From Apostichopus parvimensis (Eukaryota > Echinodermata > Holothuroidea > Aspidochirotida > Stichopodidae), in contig KN892070.1 of the NCBI GenBank assembly GCA_000934455.1, forward strand, positions 7,860-48,744: a stretch of DNA of 40,885 nucleotides. Reading direction: 5' to 3'. The translations under genes and the position numbers were made by a program. The notes beneath the pieces were generated by a model. The model was given only the letters and a program-made list of their open reading frames with translations, was not told where the DNA came from and searched no databases. Positions within the stretch are counted from its first letter, which is position 1; every line of letters starts with the position of its first letter. This document shows, in pieces, positions 1 through 13,200 of the stretch.

Positions 1-1212
1 TACTTATATAACTGTATATATACTGATATAACTACTGTACAGGTATTTGCCTCTTCCCACTTAATCTCTATGCCATTTCACTCCACTAACTGGTATACTG
101 TTGCAGCAGTTTGGAAAATGGCCTGGTACTTAGCCTAATCTCTACATATTGTCTATTACCCGACACACAGAACATGATACATGCTAGATATAAATACTCT
201 ACGAAAAGTGATGAGTGTCTGTTGAAGAAATATAATGTTACAAACAGACAGTATATTTTTATGTTTAAATCGTTCATAATTGAAACTATATCATACCGAG
301 ACCTCTCCAATGGCATTGAATTTTCTTGTAATATTTGGAACATTGCAAGCTATCCTTTCGGTTTCACAAGTTGCAACCAGCTGTTATGAAGTAATGGCAT
401 TTACGGTACACTAGTCCTGTTATACATACTAAGTACGTTGTTTTGGCATCCTTAAAAAAAATTCAGACTGATTGTATAAAAAAAGGGATAAACTCTCTGA
501 ATAAGCAGCCAGGATAGATAAAATACTTCAGACAACTTATAACAACATAAAGTTAAATTTTCTAATATTTTCTGACCTGTTTCATATTTTTTTCCTTCCT
601 AATCCCTGTTCTTTCCATCTCCCAGTTCACCGCCATTATAATAACTGACTCGTATTTTACACTCGCTGCATTGTTTTATCTCCTCATATCTTTAATCCTA
701 TCTTAACATCTCTCTTCCATCTCGCCATCCTATGTTCCGATATAATTTTTGCTCGTTTCATTGTTCTTTGGTCAAATTTAGCTGTCTTTCCGTCCGTCTG
801 TTATATATATATATATATTATATCTGTTATATTTCATTGTTGCATTATTGTTTTTGCTTTTCTTTCTATTCATATTTTATGTATGGCGCTTTTGACAACT
901 ATTTTGTTTATAATTAGCGCATTATAAATCTTAGTTGTTATTATTATTATTATTATATATATTTATATGTATATCTATATGTATATGTACATGTATATGT
1001 ATATGTACATGTTTATGTATATATATATATAAACATGTATGTACACACATATATAAGCTTTTTTGAGTAGATAAGCAGTTTGTTAACAATTTGTTTGTTT
1101 TTATTTCTCCCTAAAAGTTCAAACAAGAAAGAATCGTGAAAAGCCTATGTAATTTCCTCCTGTGACACTAACATCCTGGATTAAACTATCTCTCATTTTC
1201 TTTCACACTTAC
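1..1212. other. Intron 7 (partial), AT-rich, microsatellites only
   Basis: This stretch contains TA-rich tracts (about 806-820 and 950-1060) and a TTA/ATT run near 937-955. No exon matching the next PARP6/8 block was found. The short open frames lack codon character or splice support. Confidence 0.6.
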
Positions 1213-1273
1213 CTCAAGAAAACTTTTGTCGAGATTCAAATCAACGTCTACGTCACCAAGGGATCCAAATGTC
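1213..1273 (-). CDS. PARP8: PARP6/8 coding exon 7 (residues 221-241), last exon in window
   Basis: This 61-nt exon lies between a TTGTCTAG acceptor and a GAG|GTAAGT donor. The split Arg codon continues into TFGSLGDVDVDLNLDKSFLE. This matches the vertebrate segment YG.IDDVDIDLHI..SFLDEE closely. It ends in phase 0. The next expected block (the A-W-x-V-x-R-x-E-P region) was not found in 1-1200, so it should lie left of the window. Confidence 0.92.
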
Positions 1274-4200
1274 CTAGACAAGAGAAATATATCAGTGTAC
1301 AACCTTGCAGAATCATAGCACAAAATTCACAAATTTGATGTAACAAAATAATGTCTTGCATGTTCCTGCTTATAAACACAGTGATAAAAACTTTGGTAAT
1401 GTAATGTTTCTTTGAAATAAGTGTATCCATAATCGCTTTTCTCTACTACCTTCATCATTTGGTGGATGCACATTGTGTAGACAGAGGGCATTGGGTAAAG
1501 AATGTTCCCTAGCTAAATTATCCCCCCCCCCAGCTCCACCTCCCAGCCCTAGTCTCAGTCCTACTCCACCCTCTCCACCTTAGAATAGGAAGCAGAAAAA
1601 AAAAAACAGAACCTGGAAATGAATTAGTGAGAATGACTAACAAATTTATTAAGATTACAAACCTCCACAAAGACAACCTTAACACTCCTTGAGCACTTCA
1701 TGCAGGAATATGTTTCAAGCAAGTGGCATTCATATCATACAACAGTATTTCATAATTTGTGTAGAATGACACTCCTAGCCCTACCCCACCCCACTCCCTC
1801 CCCTAACTTCCCCCCTATGATGGGTGAAATTGGTTCCACCACTGTGCACAAGAATCACTTATTTTTACCCTTCCAAACCCTGCATGATGATCACAATACT
1901 GACAGTGAAAACTGTAATTTGTTAATTTGTATTTCTAATTTTATTTAATGTCACCAATTAATCCGTAGCTAGTTTACGTGGATAACAGCCTCCTTCAGAG
2001 TTAAGACACCATCAAATTCATTAAGACTCTGTGTAATTTTGTTTGCTCGAAAGGGAAAACTATGGAGTCACTTTTACCGACCTTGCAAAATTGTGAGGGG
2101 TACCACGAATTTCAAAGTCGGCAATGACTACGGCGCGGGTTGCAAAGTCGGTAATGACTGTTACAATTTAGATTCGTCCAACACGGCAGCATACAGGAAC
2201 GTTGTACTCAAAGCCAAAGCCAAAGCCAAATTGGTTTAATCAGGTCAGACATCCCGAGTCTATGCATACAAAGTTCTTCAATACTGCCTTCATTACCTTT
2301 TGGGAAACATTTCATACTGTAGTTCGGATTCTTATGGATTTCAATTCAGTGCATTTGTTTCATTCCTTGTCAATGTTTCTCTTTCGTTCCTTGATAAGAG
2401 TACCTTCCATTTTGAAAATATTCAATGTACCTGTAGGAACAAGCGTCGGGACCGAAAAACTTCTTGACTTGTTCCATGTCATGCAAAAGCAAAGGATGCA
2501 TGGTAATGTCAGCCTCGTCTTCCGATTCGTACAACTGCGGAAGGAGAATTACGAGAGAGAAATGTCAGTTTGACAAAAATGGGATGAAAAATACATACAG
2601 GGCCAACTGTACACCATACAGTAAGTAGCTGAGTATAACCAGGGCATTGTTGCCTCCCTCCCCTCTGTACAACTTTGAGGGTCATTCTTTCTGTTTTCCT
2701 ACTTAATGAATGTGTCCTTGTTACACACTTTCAAACTTCTTCCCTTTACAGTTTTCTCTAAATATACACCCCTACTATCACTACTGTGAACAGTTACACT
2801 AGAGAACTACTATAAACTCATACAGTTAGCCCAAATCCTACAAAACAAACTCATTGGTCTGGGTGTTGCCTAAGAAGAGAAGGGTCAATTCCAGGAGGCT
2901 TAGCGCTTAATACGCTAAGTGGATGGGGAAGTGCAACAGTAGTGTCCAGAGAGGCGAAAGAGGAGGGCATTTCATGCTAAATTTGTCAATTTGACTGATT
3001 ACTTGTGACATTGTCCTGTCTTACGTACCCCGACATCATACTCCTCATCGTCATAGTAATCGTCCGATTCGTATTGGTCGTCGTCTTCAAACTCTTCGAT
3101 GGAATCGCTTCCATCTTCTTCTTCTTCCTCCTCCTCCTCCTCGTCACCCTCCTTCACCCCATCCATCATCATCTGGTAATCATCCTTCCCATCATCCTCC
3201 TCTTCCATCATCGGACTAGGAGACTGAAAGAACAATGTCAGAAACGATATATGTATGTAACCTGAAAGTAGCCATACCTGGTACCTGGTAGTTCTGTACA
3301 TCGACCATGTTTGAACAAAGTTTAAAAAAGAAGGTTTTGTTTACTGTATATCTAACCTTTAAACCTGAGGAACATTTACTAGATTTAGAAGAGAAAACAA
3401 AAAAAAAGTTAACAGAAATTCTGAGCAAGTTGTTAAAGTTCCAGGACATTGTTTGTCTTGGGTATAAAACCCAGTGAGAAGCAAAAAACATTTAGTTCAC
3501 TCTCTCTCGTTCCCCACAAAGTTTTGAGTGTATGAAAAGTATACGAAAAACTTGCCCCACTTTTGTTGGATACTGGAAGTAAAATGTAAGACGGTTGAAA
3601 ACAAAATTTAAAAAGTTTGTGGCTTTTTTCTATGTTAATCCAGTATTACTATATAGGTAATTACTAATTTCATTAATTTTTAACATTTGTGAGTTTGTTA
3701 ATGCATCATAACTGACTTAGAAAAGATGTACAGATGCTAACATTATATGACAGAGCTTTGAACTTAAATAATTAATTTGCTCCGCTGGAGGATGGAACAA
3801 ATTCCAAAACTCTAAATTCAAAGAGGGCGGGGCTCACAGTGTCAAGAGGGTATCAGTGCGTTTTAGGAACGGTAGAACAAGAGTGCTGAGGTTGTGAGGA
3901 GACAGATAAGTGAGGATCGAAGTAAATGTTCTTACACTGACGCATGCAAAAATTATAAAAATAAAAAATTCCCAAAACTCTGAATAAATCCCTTGGGACC
4001 TCTAAAAACATGAAAGAAACCGACTCGTACGTTCTCAAAGATTGTATCAATATAAGGAGCAAACTTCAATAATAGAAATTACTAGATTTTTTACACAATT
4101 GGCAAAGTTTTAACATTAATGTTCATCAAATTAAATTACAGCCAATCAAATTAACTGTTTTATTCTTCAGGCCTCATTGCTTCAACCCAGCCTTTCCTTT

Positions 4201-7200
4201 TCTTCTCCTTCAATTCTATTGAGAGCTGTTTTATCAATAATGCAGTTTTTAAATCAGTTTCCACTGATGGCAAGTGACAGTTGATATATTGTTAGCAATT
4301 CTATTCTGAGAACCTGTCAATACTGTTTGGCTGTGATACCTGCGTGTGGGATACGGCACATAATGAAACTACTACGCTGAATGTAATGTATCAGTTGGGG
4401 TGGGTTGTAATACTGTGGAACAACGTTCCAACGGATGGAATGGTGCAAGTTACGATAGTTTTTAATTCCTGTGAGCTTAGACGCATGCCGACAGGACTCT
4501 ATGGTTATGCATGTCCATAGGTTCATGAATATTAATTCAAGAGAATGTTATGAATATCTATATCAGCCATACATACTTCCCTCAAGTTCCTCATCTACCA
4601 AATACTATCATTATAATCCATACTTCATGTTGATATATGCATAACAGCAGAGCATTCGTGAGACACCCAGTTGGGACAAACTTTTTGTATACTGTAGTGT
4701 CATATCCCGCTTCAGAGCACTTGTATAGTCAGTACAACTGAGTACAAGCAGTATGAATATCATGTTTCTATCAGATCAAGGTTAGGAACTGTTTGTACTG
4801 ACAATACCAGTGCTTTGAGAGCATGATATTGGTGAACAGTTTAAAGAGGTATTAGCATTAGGACATTGTCCCAACTGGCTACGTGAGAACATTACATTAT
4901 GAATATTCATGTCTGCATCCATGTTAACACTACATCGTAAACAATGAACATCGTGAATAAATAAATGTACGATCCTTTTCTTTCCTTTTCCTTTTCCTGT
5001 TGATGTTAATGATCTCCTTTGGTTCTTAGTCAATATTTATTGAACATGTCAATATTTAAGACTATGTCATTAGATACTGTAGTTAGTGCAACATTCAAAA
5101 GGGATAAAAAAATTCAATATAACTGAAGTAGCAAACGATATGGAGTGACTTTTGTACATCCTAAAAGTAAGAAAACACTTTGTCATTCCCTCATATTACC
5201 AACACACCAGCATAGAGAATATTTTAGTTACAAAATGTTCATATAGCCTCCCACAAAATTAAAATGTAGGCAGTTAAACTTTGTTTAAGGAGTGTCCTCC
5301 CCCCCCCCCCTCCACCCATGAAGAGTTCTGAATACTCTGTGTTGTATACATTAGTCAGTATTCATTATGTCCATGGAAACATTTCACTACCCACAGATAT
5401 TCCTTGTGCTATATTTGTTAGTATAATTTTAGATAAGTCTCAACCAGAATGGCACACATATACTTATGGGTTTGGTTTGTTGATAATATTATAAATTTAA
5501 AACTTGTGTAAAAGTAAGTTGGCCTGACGTTTCGATCCTAGCAGGATCTTCTTGAAAGGCTAAATGACAAGAAACAGTATTAACAGAAGGGACAAAAACA
5601 CATACAAAATACAGACAGGTTAATGAGCATGGTGAACACAAAGAGATAGATGTAAGGGGATTTGTAGACAAGGGATGGAGAGAAGAAAGAAAGAAAGAAA
5701 CCAATAGGGGAAGAGGAGAGGTAGGAAATAAACAGTGGAGGGACAAAGCGAGGATTAAGGGAAGGGGGTAGGGAATAAACTGGAGAAAGACAAAGACAGA
5801 AAGGTGTGGAGAAAAAAGGGTGGAAGAGAGCTATGAGAGGAGTGAAGGGGGGGGGGAACAGGGTGAGAAGGAGGGGGGAAATTTTTTTAAATTTAAAACT
5901 TAACAACATGCTGGAAAAATGTTATCAAAAAAAAATTAAAAGAGAGAAGGGGAAAACCTGCTGAGTCATAAGATGGCAGATTATCGTAGCTAACATAAAA
6001 ATGCAACTTTCCCGCTTCTCAGTATCAAAAAAATGACAAAAAGGAAATTTTTTGGCAGGTCATTGGCCGATATGCAGAGCAGAGAAATAGTTTATGTTGG
6101 TTACTGTGTAACAAACGTGACACTGGTTGCTAAAATCTCTACACCCTCCAAGAAATTTCATGCAAAACAATAAAAAAATAACCTAATAATTAATAAGCAA
6201 TTATCTTCAGTTCTGATGAGAACTTTTTGACAGTTTTATAGATGGCAAACTGTGTGAGCCGAAAGAAACACTGCGTTAAGGGCCGGAGCTAACTGTAAAT
6301 ATAAGGCAGGTCTTAGTTTTCTTAATTAATAGAGATGGGGCATGGTGATCATCATCATCATCATTAATTAGCATAATCATCATCATCATCAGCAATTTAT
6401 GGAAACTTTAATACACGTTTCAATATATACATGGTTATATTACATACAAGTTATAAAGATTACTTTTCAATATTACAGTATATATCTGCAGCACTTGGCA
6501 TTTTCTGATTTGTGACAAAGGTAAATTATGGAATTGAGAAACAAGAAAAGTATGTACACTGTAAGGTAATCTCATGGAGGGTTTAGGTATTACAGTGACA
6601 CTACCCCACCCCCCCCCACCCCCTCCCCACGGGCAAGATTTTCAACTTTGAATAACACAGCTCTTTGACATTGTCTGTTCTTTGAATTTTCCTCCTTTTC
6701 TTTTTCCTTTATTGGAGGGAACAGATGGTTGTGGGTGAGGGGTGTTGGGAGGGATGGGTAGGGGAGGGGGTAGGGGGTTGGGAAGGGAAAAGGGGAGGGA
6801 GAAGAGGAGGTAGGGTCAATGCAATTACACATAAGAATTAATACTGGTTGGTGATCATACAGAATTGCATCAATCTTTCAATAATAATAACAAACATGTG
6901 ATAAATAATGCAGGAATAACAGGAAATTCTCTGGACTTAGTGGCACACATAGAAAGTAATAATACTGTTACAATGTAATGTGAATACAATGTTATAATAT
7001 CTAACCAGCATTCAAAAGAGAAAGCGAAAGATAAATAGCTGCAAATAGGCACGAGACCAAAGCTACACAACCAATCGTATTCGATAGTTAAACTGTCTGT
7101 TACAATGTCTGCAGTCTGTTAACTGTACAGAGATGTTCCATGATGTAAAACCCCGAGATGGTTAACTTTCACACAGACAAATCATTCATCTCCAATTTAA

Positions 7201-10200
7201 ACAATATCATTTGTCGAGGACATTTTTTTTCTTTTCAGCGGATTGATTTCTTGAAATGTCACCTTTCATTGCTAGAGACATCTTCAAAAAGCAGAATTAT
7301 TGCTTTTGAGCCCTAAGCGATGTTTCATGGTTTTTTTAATCCAATCATAGATCTCCAATCTAAAGTATTCTACTTTGATTTCAAATATTCATGAAAATTT
7401 GTCTAAATTTATGTTTTATGAATCAGTTTGAACATCCAAAGGATTAACACAATATTGCAAACATAGTGTTTCACAACAAATTTGTCAGAATGGGTTGAAA
7501 TTACTTACTTGCAAACTAAGTGTGTTAAATTACTAGGATGGTATCTTTGATCAACTGCAGTGAAGTTTGGATAGATCCTAGAATTTGGATCTTTCAAATT
7601 TCCACCAAAACAACCCTAAAAATCCCTCTAATTATAAGAAACGGATACTTATCGGGCTGCAAACTACTTCAAACTCTTCCAAAAAGTTAAAAACAATGGA
7701 TGGGAAAAACTCTGATACTGGGAAACCAAAAGTGGACGAAATCCGATGGAAAAAATCCGCTAAAATTTACGATCTAGACACTTTAGATGATAGAATGAGA
7801 AGGAATGGCGGTGACTGGAGGAGCTGGTCGTAGAGGGTGCACAGTGTTAAACGAGGCAAGGGAGAATGAGGGTGCTAAGGTTGTGGGGAGACATGTAAGC
7901 GAGGAACGAAGTAAATCCTACAATTTGGATCTTTAACATTTTTGAAAGTTTGGCCAAGTACAATTATGAAAATAGGCAGCACACCAGCAAAGTACATGCC
8001 AATTGAAACTCCATAAATGACTGGACAGCCGGCCATACACAAGAGCTGTTTAAAACCTTTTCGTCAGCTTTATTAGAATGAACTTTTCTCTAAATAGAGA
8101 CCATAATAGGACATTGCAATTACATATAAATTTCTTTACTATGATTTTCACTGGGGACAGATTTTGTTGGTACCGACATTTGCCAACATCCAGTTAAGTT
8201 GAGTGCTTCCATGCAATACACAACAAACTGTAGTTTGAAGGGCCATTCTATGTTTACAAAACAACCCATGGCTAGACAAGCTTAATATTCCAAAAATATT
8301 ATATAAACATGGTAGATTTTTTGGTTTTTTATGGATGTACTGCAGTGGTTCAAGATGTCAACAATTAAAGGGGGTCCTTGAGGTTGTCAAGAGACAGCTA
8401 GTTTATCTCAAGTAAATTCTTCTTCCATGAGACCTTTTCCATCTTGTAATAGACAACCTCAGAAGAGAAAAGCTACTGTACAATGTGCTGTCCAATTGAT
8501 AGCAGGCAGATTTTGTTCAAGGTCAGCCCAGCTCACACACATTTCATGTGCTATAAAAATGAACTCATTGAAATTTCACCGTTTTTTCATACATTTTGCA
8601 AAATTTACTTTCAAATGAATTAAAAAAACAGATTAGAGTAACATATTTTGGATCTATCACCTTTACTGGAAAGATCTCCATTTTCTCTGGTTCCTGGCTT
8701 CGAAAGTCCTCCTCTTCTGGTATCAACATTGGTAGATCCAGCTTGGCATGCTCTGTAATTAAAGGCATAAGGGTCAAAGGTCAAAAACTTGTCTTATAAC
8801 CATTATTATGTGTAGTATTGTGTGTAGTATTCTGTGTAATAAAACTTTGTTATTATTTGCACAGACACCTTAACAGTACATATACACATAAGGACAAATA
8901 GAAACAAAAGGCTTGTTTTAACCACATCCTGTTTACCCCGCCACTTCCTCTTTATCTATTGCAAAACAGTCAATGTTTGAAGTTTTAAAGGTGCTTTACC
9001 TTTCCTTGAACATGATTTGAATGAATCACCCTCGGAACTCTCCACACACGTCATTTCTTGACTTGTTCAATTTGATTGCTATCGATCGATCGAACTTGTT
9101 TTCTTAAGCGTCTAGAGCAGCTACTTCTTATTTCTGATTTGGTGCAATATAAATACACCGGTATTATTATTATCGTTAATATTATTATTATGTGTATGGA
9201 TTTTGCTAGCTCAAAGTTCCTAAGACTATTAAAAAAAACCTACATCCACAGTCGACAAAACGATATGGGGAAAAAGTTTGAACAAGAAAAATGTGTACTT
9301 GGCAGGTTTTTAATGAGTTATAATCCAATGCACAAAATGATAAATATGTCACACAAATGTCATATGTATGGTTTGTCCTATTTGATCATTCCTGGGTCGA
9401 TTTTGGTCAATGAAAGTAAACTGATCTTGCTTTTAACTCATTATGTCTTTATGGTACTGCTAGACAAATACAATCATCTCACAATGCATAGCTACAGTAA
9501 ATAGCAGCAGTCTGGTTTTAACAAAGTCTGTCAACAACTACAGCACATTTCTCCTGAGCAGTTGCAAATAACAAACAAAATTCTTACTTAGGAGCTGCTT
9601 CCTCAAAAAGCATGTGTACGAATCTTTTTAAAGACAAGGCAATAACATCTTTGAAATTAGGTTAGTTTCTGAGAACAATCATCCATGTATCGTATATTTT
9701 TCAGTACTTTTGCAGATTTGGAAAATGATCTACGAATTTTTCTAAAAATACGAGGACCTGATTCAATCCTTACTACCGTTCTTAGAGTGGAGTTGTGACA
9801 GTGAGCATAAATCAATGTACAGTTTACTAAAAATATAAGTCATCTTTTTCATTCGTCCAGTTGTACATTAAGCACAACATACACATAAGGTTGGTCTATG
9901 TAGAAAATTCACAGACCAAATAGTAAGGTGCAATTACCTAAATTGTTTGCTAGTACACGACTCAAGGGCCCTTAGGGATTCAAATAATCTGTTCCCTATA
10001 TATGGAGCAAATCTAACCTAATTTCATACATGTCTGTTACCACTTTTTTTAGCCATTTTCTAGCAGAATGAAAGGGAGAAAAAACATTTTAGGTGTCATT
10101 CACCGGTGATATCTGTTGATATCATCTAACGTTAATGTTCGGAGACTTCCTTGGCTGTACAGGTTTTCTGCTTTCTTTATTATAGCATAAACGTTGTCCT

Positions 10201-13200
10201 ATATTTAACATGAACTTTGTCCTATATTTAACTCTTCCATATATGCGTATCTTGATGCAACCAATATTAGAACGGCATGTGATCCCACCCACAGGCCATC
10301 CGCCCCCCCCCCCCCCAGAGTACATTTAATAATCCAACAACTGTGTGATTTGTGACATTATGATAACACAGCACATGATTGTATTTCTGGACAATTTCTG
10401 TGGAGAAATGAATTTCACTTGGCACTGATTTCTTTGTGGATTAGCAGTAATGTTGTAAACCTTGATCATTACAACATGTTCCACGAACTTCCAGCAGCAG
10501 CAGTCTGCTTCTCTTTAAATAAAATAAATAAACTGTGTATTTGTGATTTATTCTGACTCACCAGTATTTGCCTCTTAGTTTCAAAATAAATCAGCAACAG
10601 AAACATACTGTGTGGAAATATATTGGTCAAGTTTAGAAGATTTGGAAACCGTTTGCAAAATGAACTTATTTGTATGAAATCAAAGTTCAGAGCAATTAAT
10701 TTGTTTTTGTTTTGACGTTCACAAAATTTTAAGACAATTTCTCAATTCTTTTTCTTCAAAATTTCTTGCGAGCTCTTTTGAATGAGTTAAAAGAGAAGAT
10801 AAGCATACGTTAAGTTTTTTAACAACTCATAATATTTGACCCGGGACCCTAAACAGGAGACGTAAATCTTCAACTTGAGATACTCATTTCTCAAAACTTT
10901 AAGGTGAAAGATGTGACATCATTATTTTAACTCTCTGTGGAGTTTTTAGAATGTTTCTCCAACAGTACTTGATCGTACATAAGTTGTAATGTCTTCTTGT
11001 ACAAGCTTGATTTCTGAAGTCTTGTTAAATGGATGCCACGCATTCCTCTCACGAAATACTAGGGTGACAAGATTTGTCACTTGACAAGATGACATCAAAT
11101 TTACAGAACATTTGATTTGATTTGTATGTTGAGGTTTACGCTTAAGGGCCTTGATGGCCTTGATGTTTGACATGTAATGATTGACTAGGGTGGTGGCAGG
11201 GGGGCGGGGGAGGAAGAGGGAGGGTATATATGCTACCATATTTATGTATATTTTGTCTGTCAGTAAGGGACCACTACTTAGAATACTTTGTTTTTGGTTC
11301 CTGCTTCTTCCATCTGATAAATTATGTTTTATTCTTAGTAGCTTCTACACTCTATTTGTTACTTTTAACATTTTGTATAAAAGATCTGAAAATGTTAAAT
11401 TATGTATCCATGGAATGTAGAAAATAAACTTGACAAGATGAAAATTTTTATATGACAATGTAAGAAGGGCCATTTGTGATAGTCAAAAAAGTTAGCTTAA
11501 ACTTCTAAGGGCACCAAATTTACCCAAATCTCTAGGCAATTTGTCCGTATGTACTGTTTTAAGTTAAAAGCTCATCAATAAAAAAATTTAAAAGAATTTG
11601 GATACTGTATATAACTGGTGGGGTGGCTTTCATCTTTTCAAAATGCAGTTTATTCTGCTAAATAGCCAGATGAAGGCGCTGCAGGCAGAAAATATCACCA
11701 ATATACTACTAAAGAAAAATTTGAGACACAAATATATACTATTTTACAGTACTGTAGCTGCAAATACACGATATTCATAAAAAATAAGCGAAGGTTACAT
11801 TCACTTAAATAAGACACCTACGACACTGTACCTTAGGATGTAAGGATCCATAGCAGTATCTTACCATTGCTGGGGGGAGGGAGAGGAGGGGGAAGGGGAA
11901 GGGGAAGGGAGGGAGGGAGGGGAAGGAAGGCACCTGATTTTAAACTTGATCAGCAAACAATTTGCCACATGTATAGTTGGTTTCTAAGTTCAAGCCTTGT
12001 TCAATAACAACAGAAGGTTGACCAGGAACTTCCTCTTATTAAATACCGACAACCTGTTGAACGTTGATCTCTATGACCAGGGAACTGCATATTAACCTCT
12101 CTACGACAACCTCAATACGTAAGTGACACCTTTTAATCGAGCTTTGATGTCACCGATAGAGTTTCATACATTAATCTGAAATTGCACACACTTGCTACCC
12201 AAAGGGATATATTTAGCAAAAACTAAAAGAAAAAAAATTCTGTATAGGACATATCTTTTTACTGATATGTACGGGCAAAAGGAAAGGAAGGGTTAAGATT
12301 TATGTTAAAAAAGATCTTTCCAAAAGTGGAAGAAAAAAGCATGAGGACTTCCAGCATTTCTTGAATTACTGCACAGAACGTCTTTGATAGCAATATAAGA
12401 AACAAGATTCAAATGTAACTCAAAAGTGTGGGCAGGTTCAATCACAAAATATAACAAAATAGTTCTAAATTTTAAAAATTTTTAAATTCCATCTCGCTAC
12501 ACACCCTTTTTCCTGATCATGGTTCATGCTATCTATAAATTTAACAAGCTCTGCATACGGTAGCAAATTTTTTTTTTCCACTGGCAAAAATCTCAAAAAA
12601 TTCGTTCCCACAGCGGAGAATATCTCAGTTTTTCCACAAAGATAGTAATTACAGACTGGTAAGGGTACGTGACAATACCATGAAAATGACACAATGCCAC
12701 CCACCATTTTTCATTTGCTTCTTTCATTTTTTTTTTCCTTTGCAATTTTATCCCATCATTGACACTTTAGAAATATTACCATTCTTCTGGCATTAAAAGC
12801 TCTAATCCATTCATCTGCCATTTCACTACACACGCTGTAAAAATTGCACACAACATGAGTATTATGCGTACATGCAGTTAATGATTTCTCAACTCTGTCT
12901 CTCCTGCGAAGACCTTGACGACAAAACCAAACTACAATATTTCTTCTTTTATTTCCCTTTTTTATTTGAAACGGTATATCAGTTTACACTCTGCAATCAT
13001 GGGAACGGCACAACAGTGTTAATCTGTCTGTATATTCTATCGACATGTGGACACCCTTCTGCTAGTCTGCTAGATCAGAAAATGTGTGCGTCATATTTCT
13101 TGCAAAAATTTTAAAGAAAGGTGTTAGTCATATAGGCCTCTTGACAAATTAACATGACAAAACAAACTTCATCTTCCTTAAAGAGCTACATACCTCACAT

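Noticed and set aside
2202..2573. 123-codon plus-strand frame
   Set aside because: It runs through a dispersed repeat and then antisense through PARP6/8 exon 6, whose minus-strand frame has homology and splice sites.
3019..3028. Alternative exon 5 donor at GTAAGA
   Set aside because: It is closer to the consensus but adds 4 nt and destroys the frame of exon 6, whose reading is fixed by homology.
3005..3265. Plus-strand Leu/Val/Phe-rich frame resembling a membrane protein
   Set aside because: It is the antisense shadow of the acidic exon 5; Asp/Glu codons read as Ile/Val/Leu/Phe on the other strand.
9076..9504. 142-codon plus-strand open frame
   Set aside because: It is the longest open frame in the window, but has no motif, no homology I can recall and simple AT-rich composition. 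An intronic chance frame is more likely.
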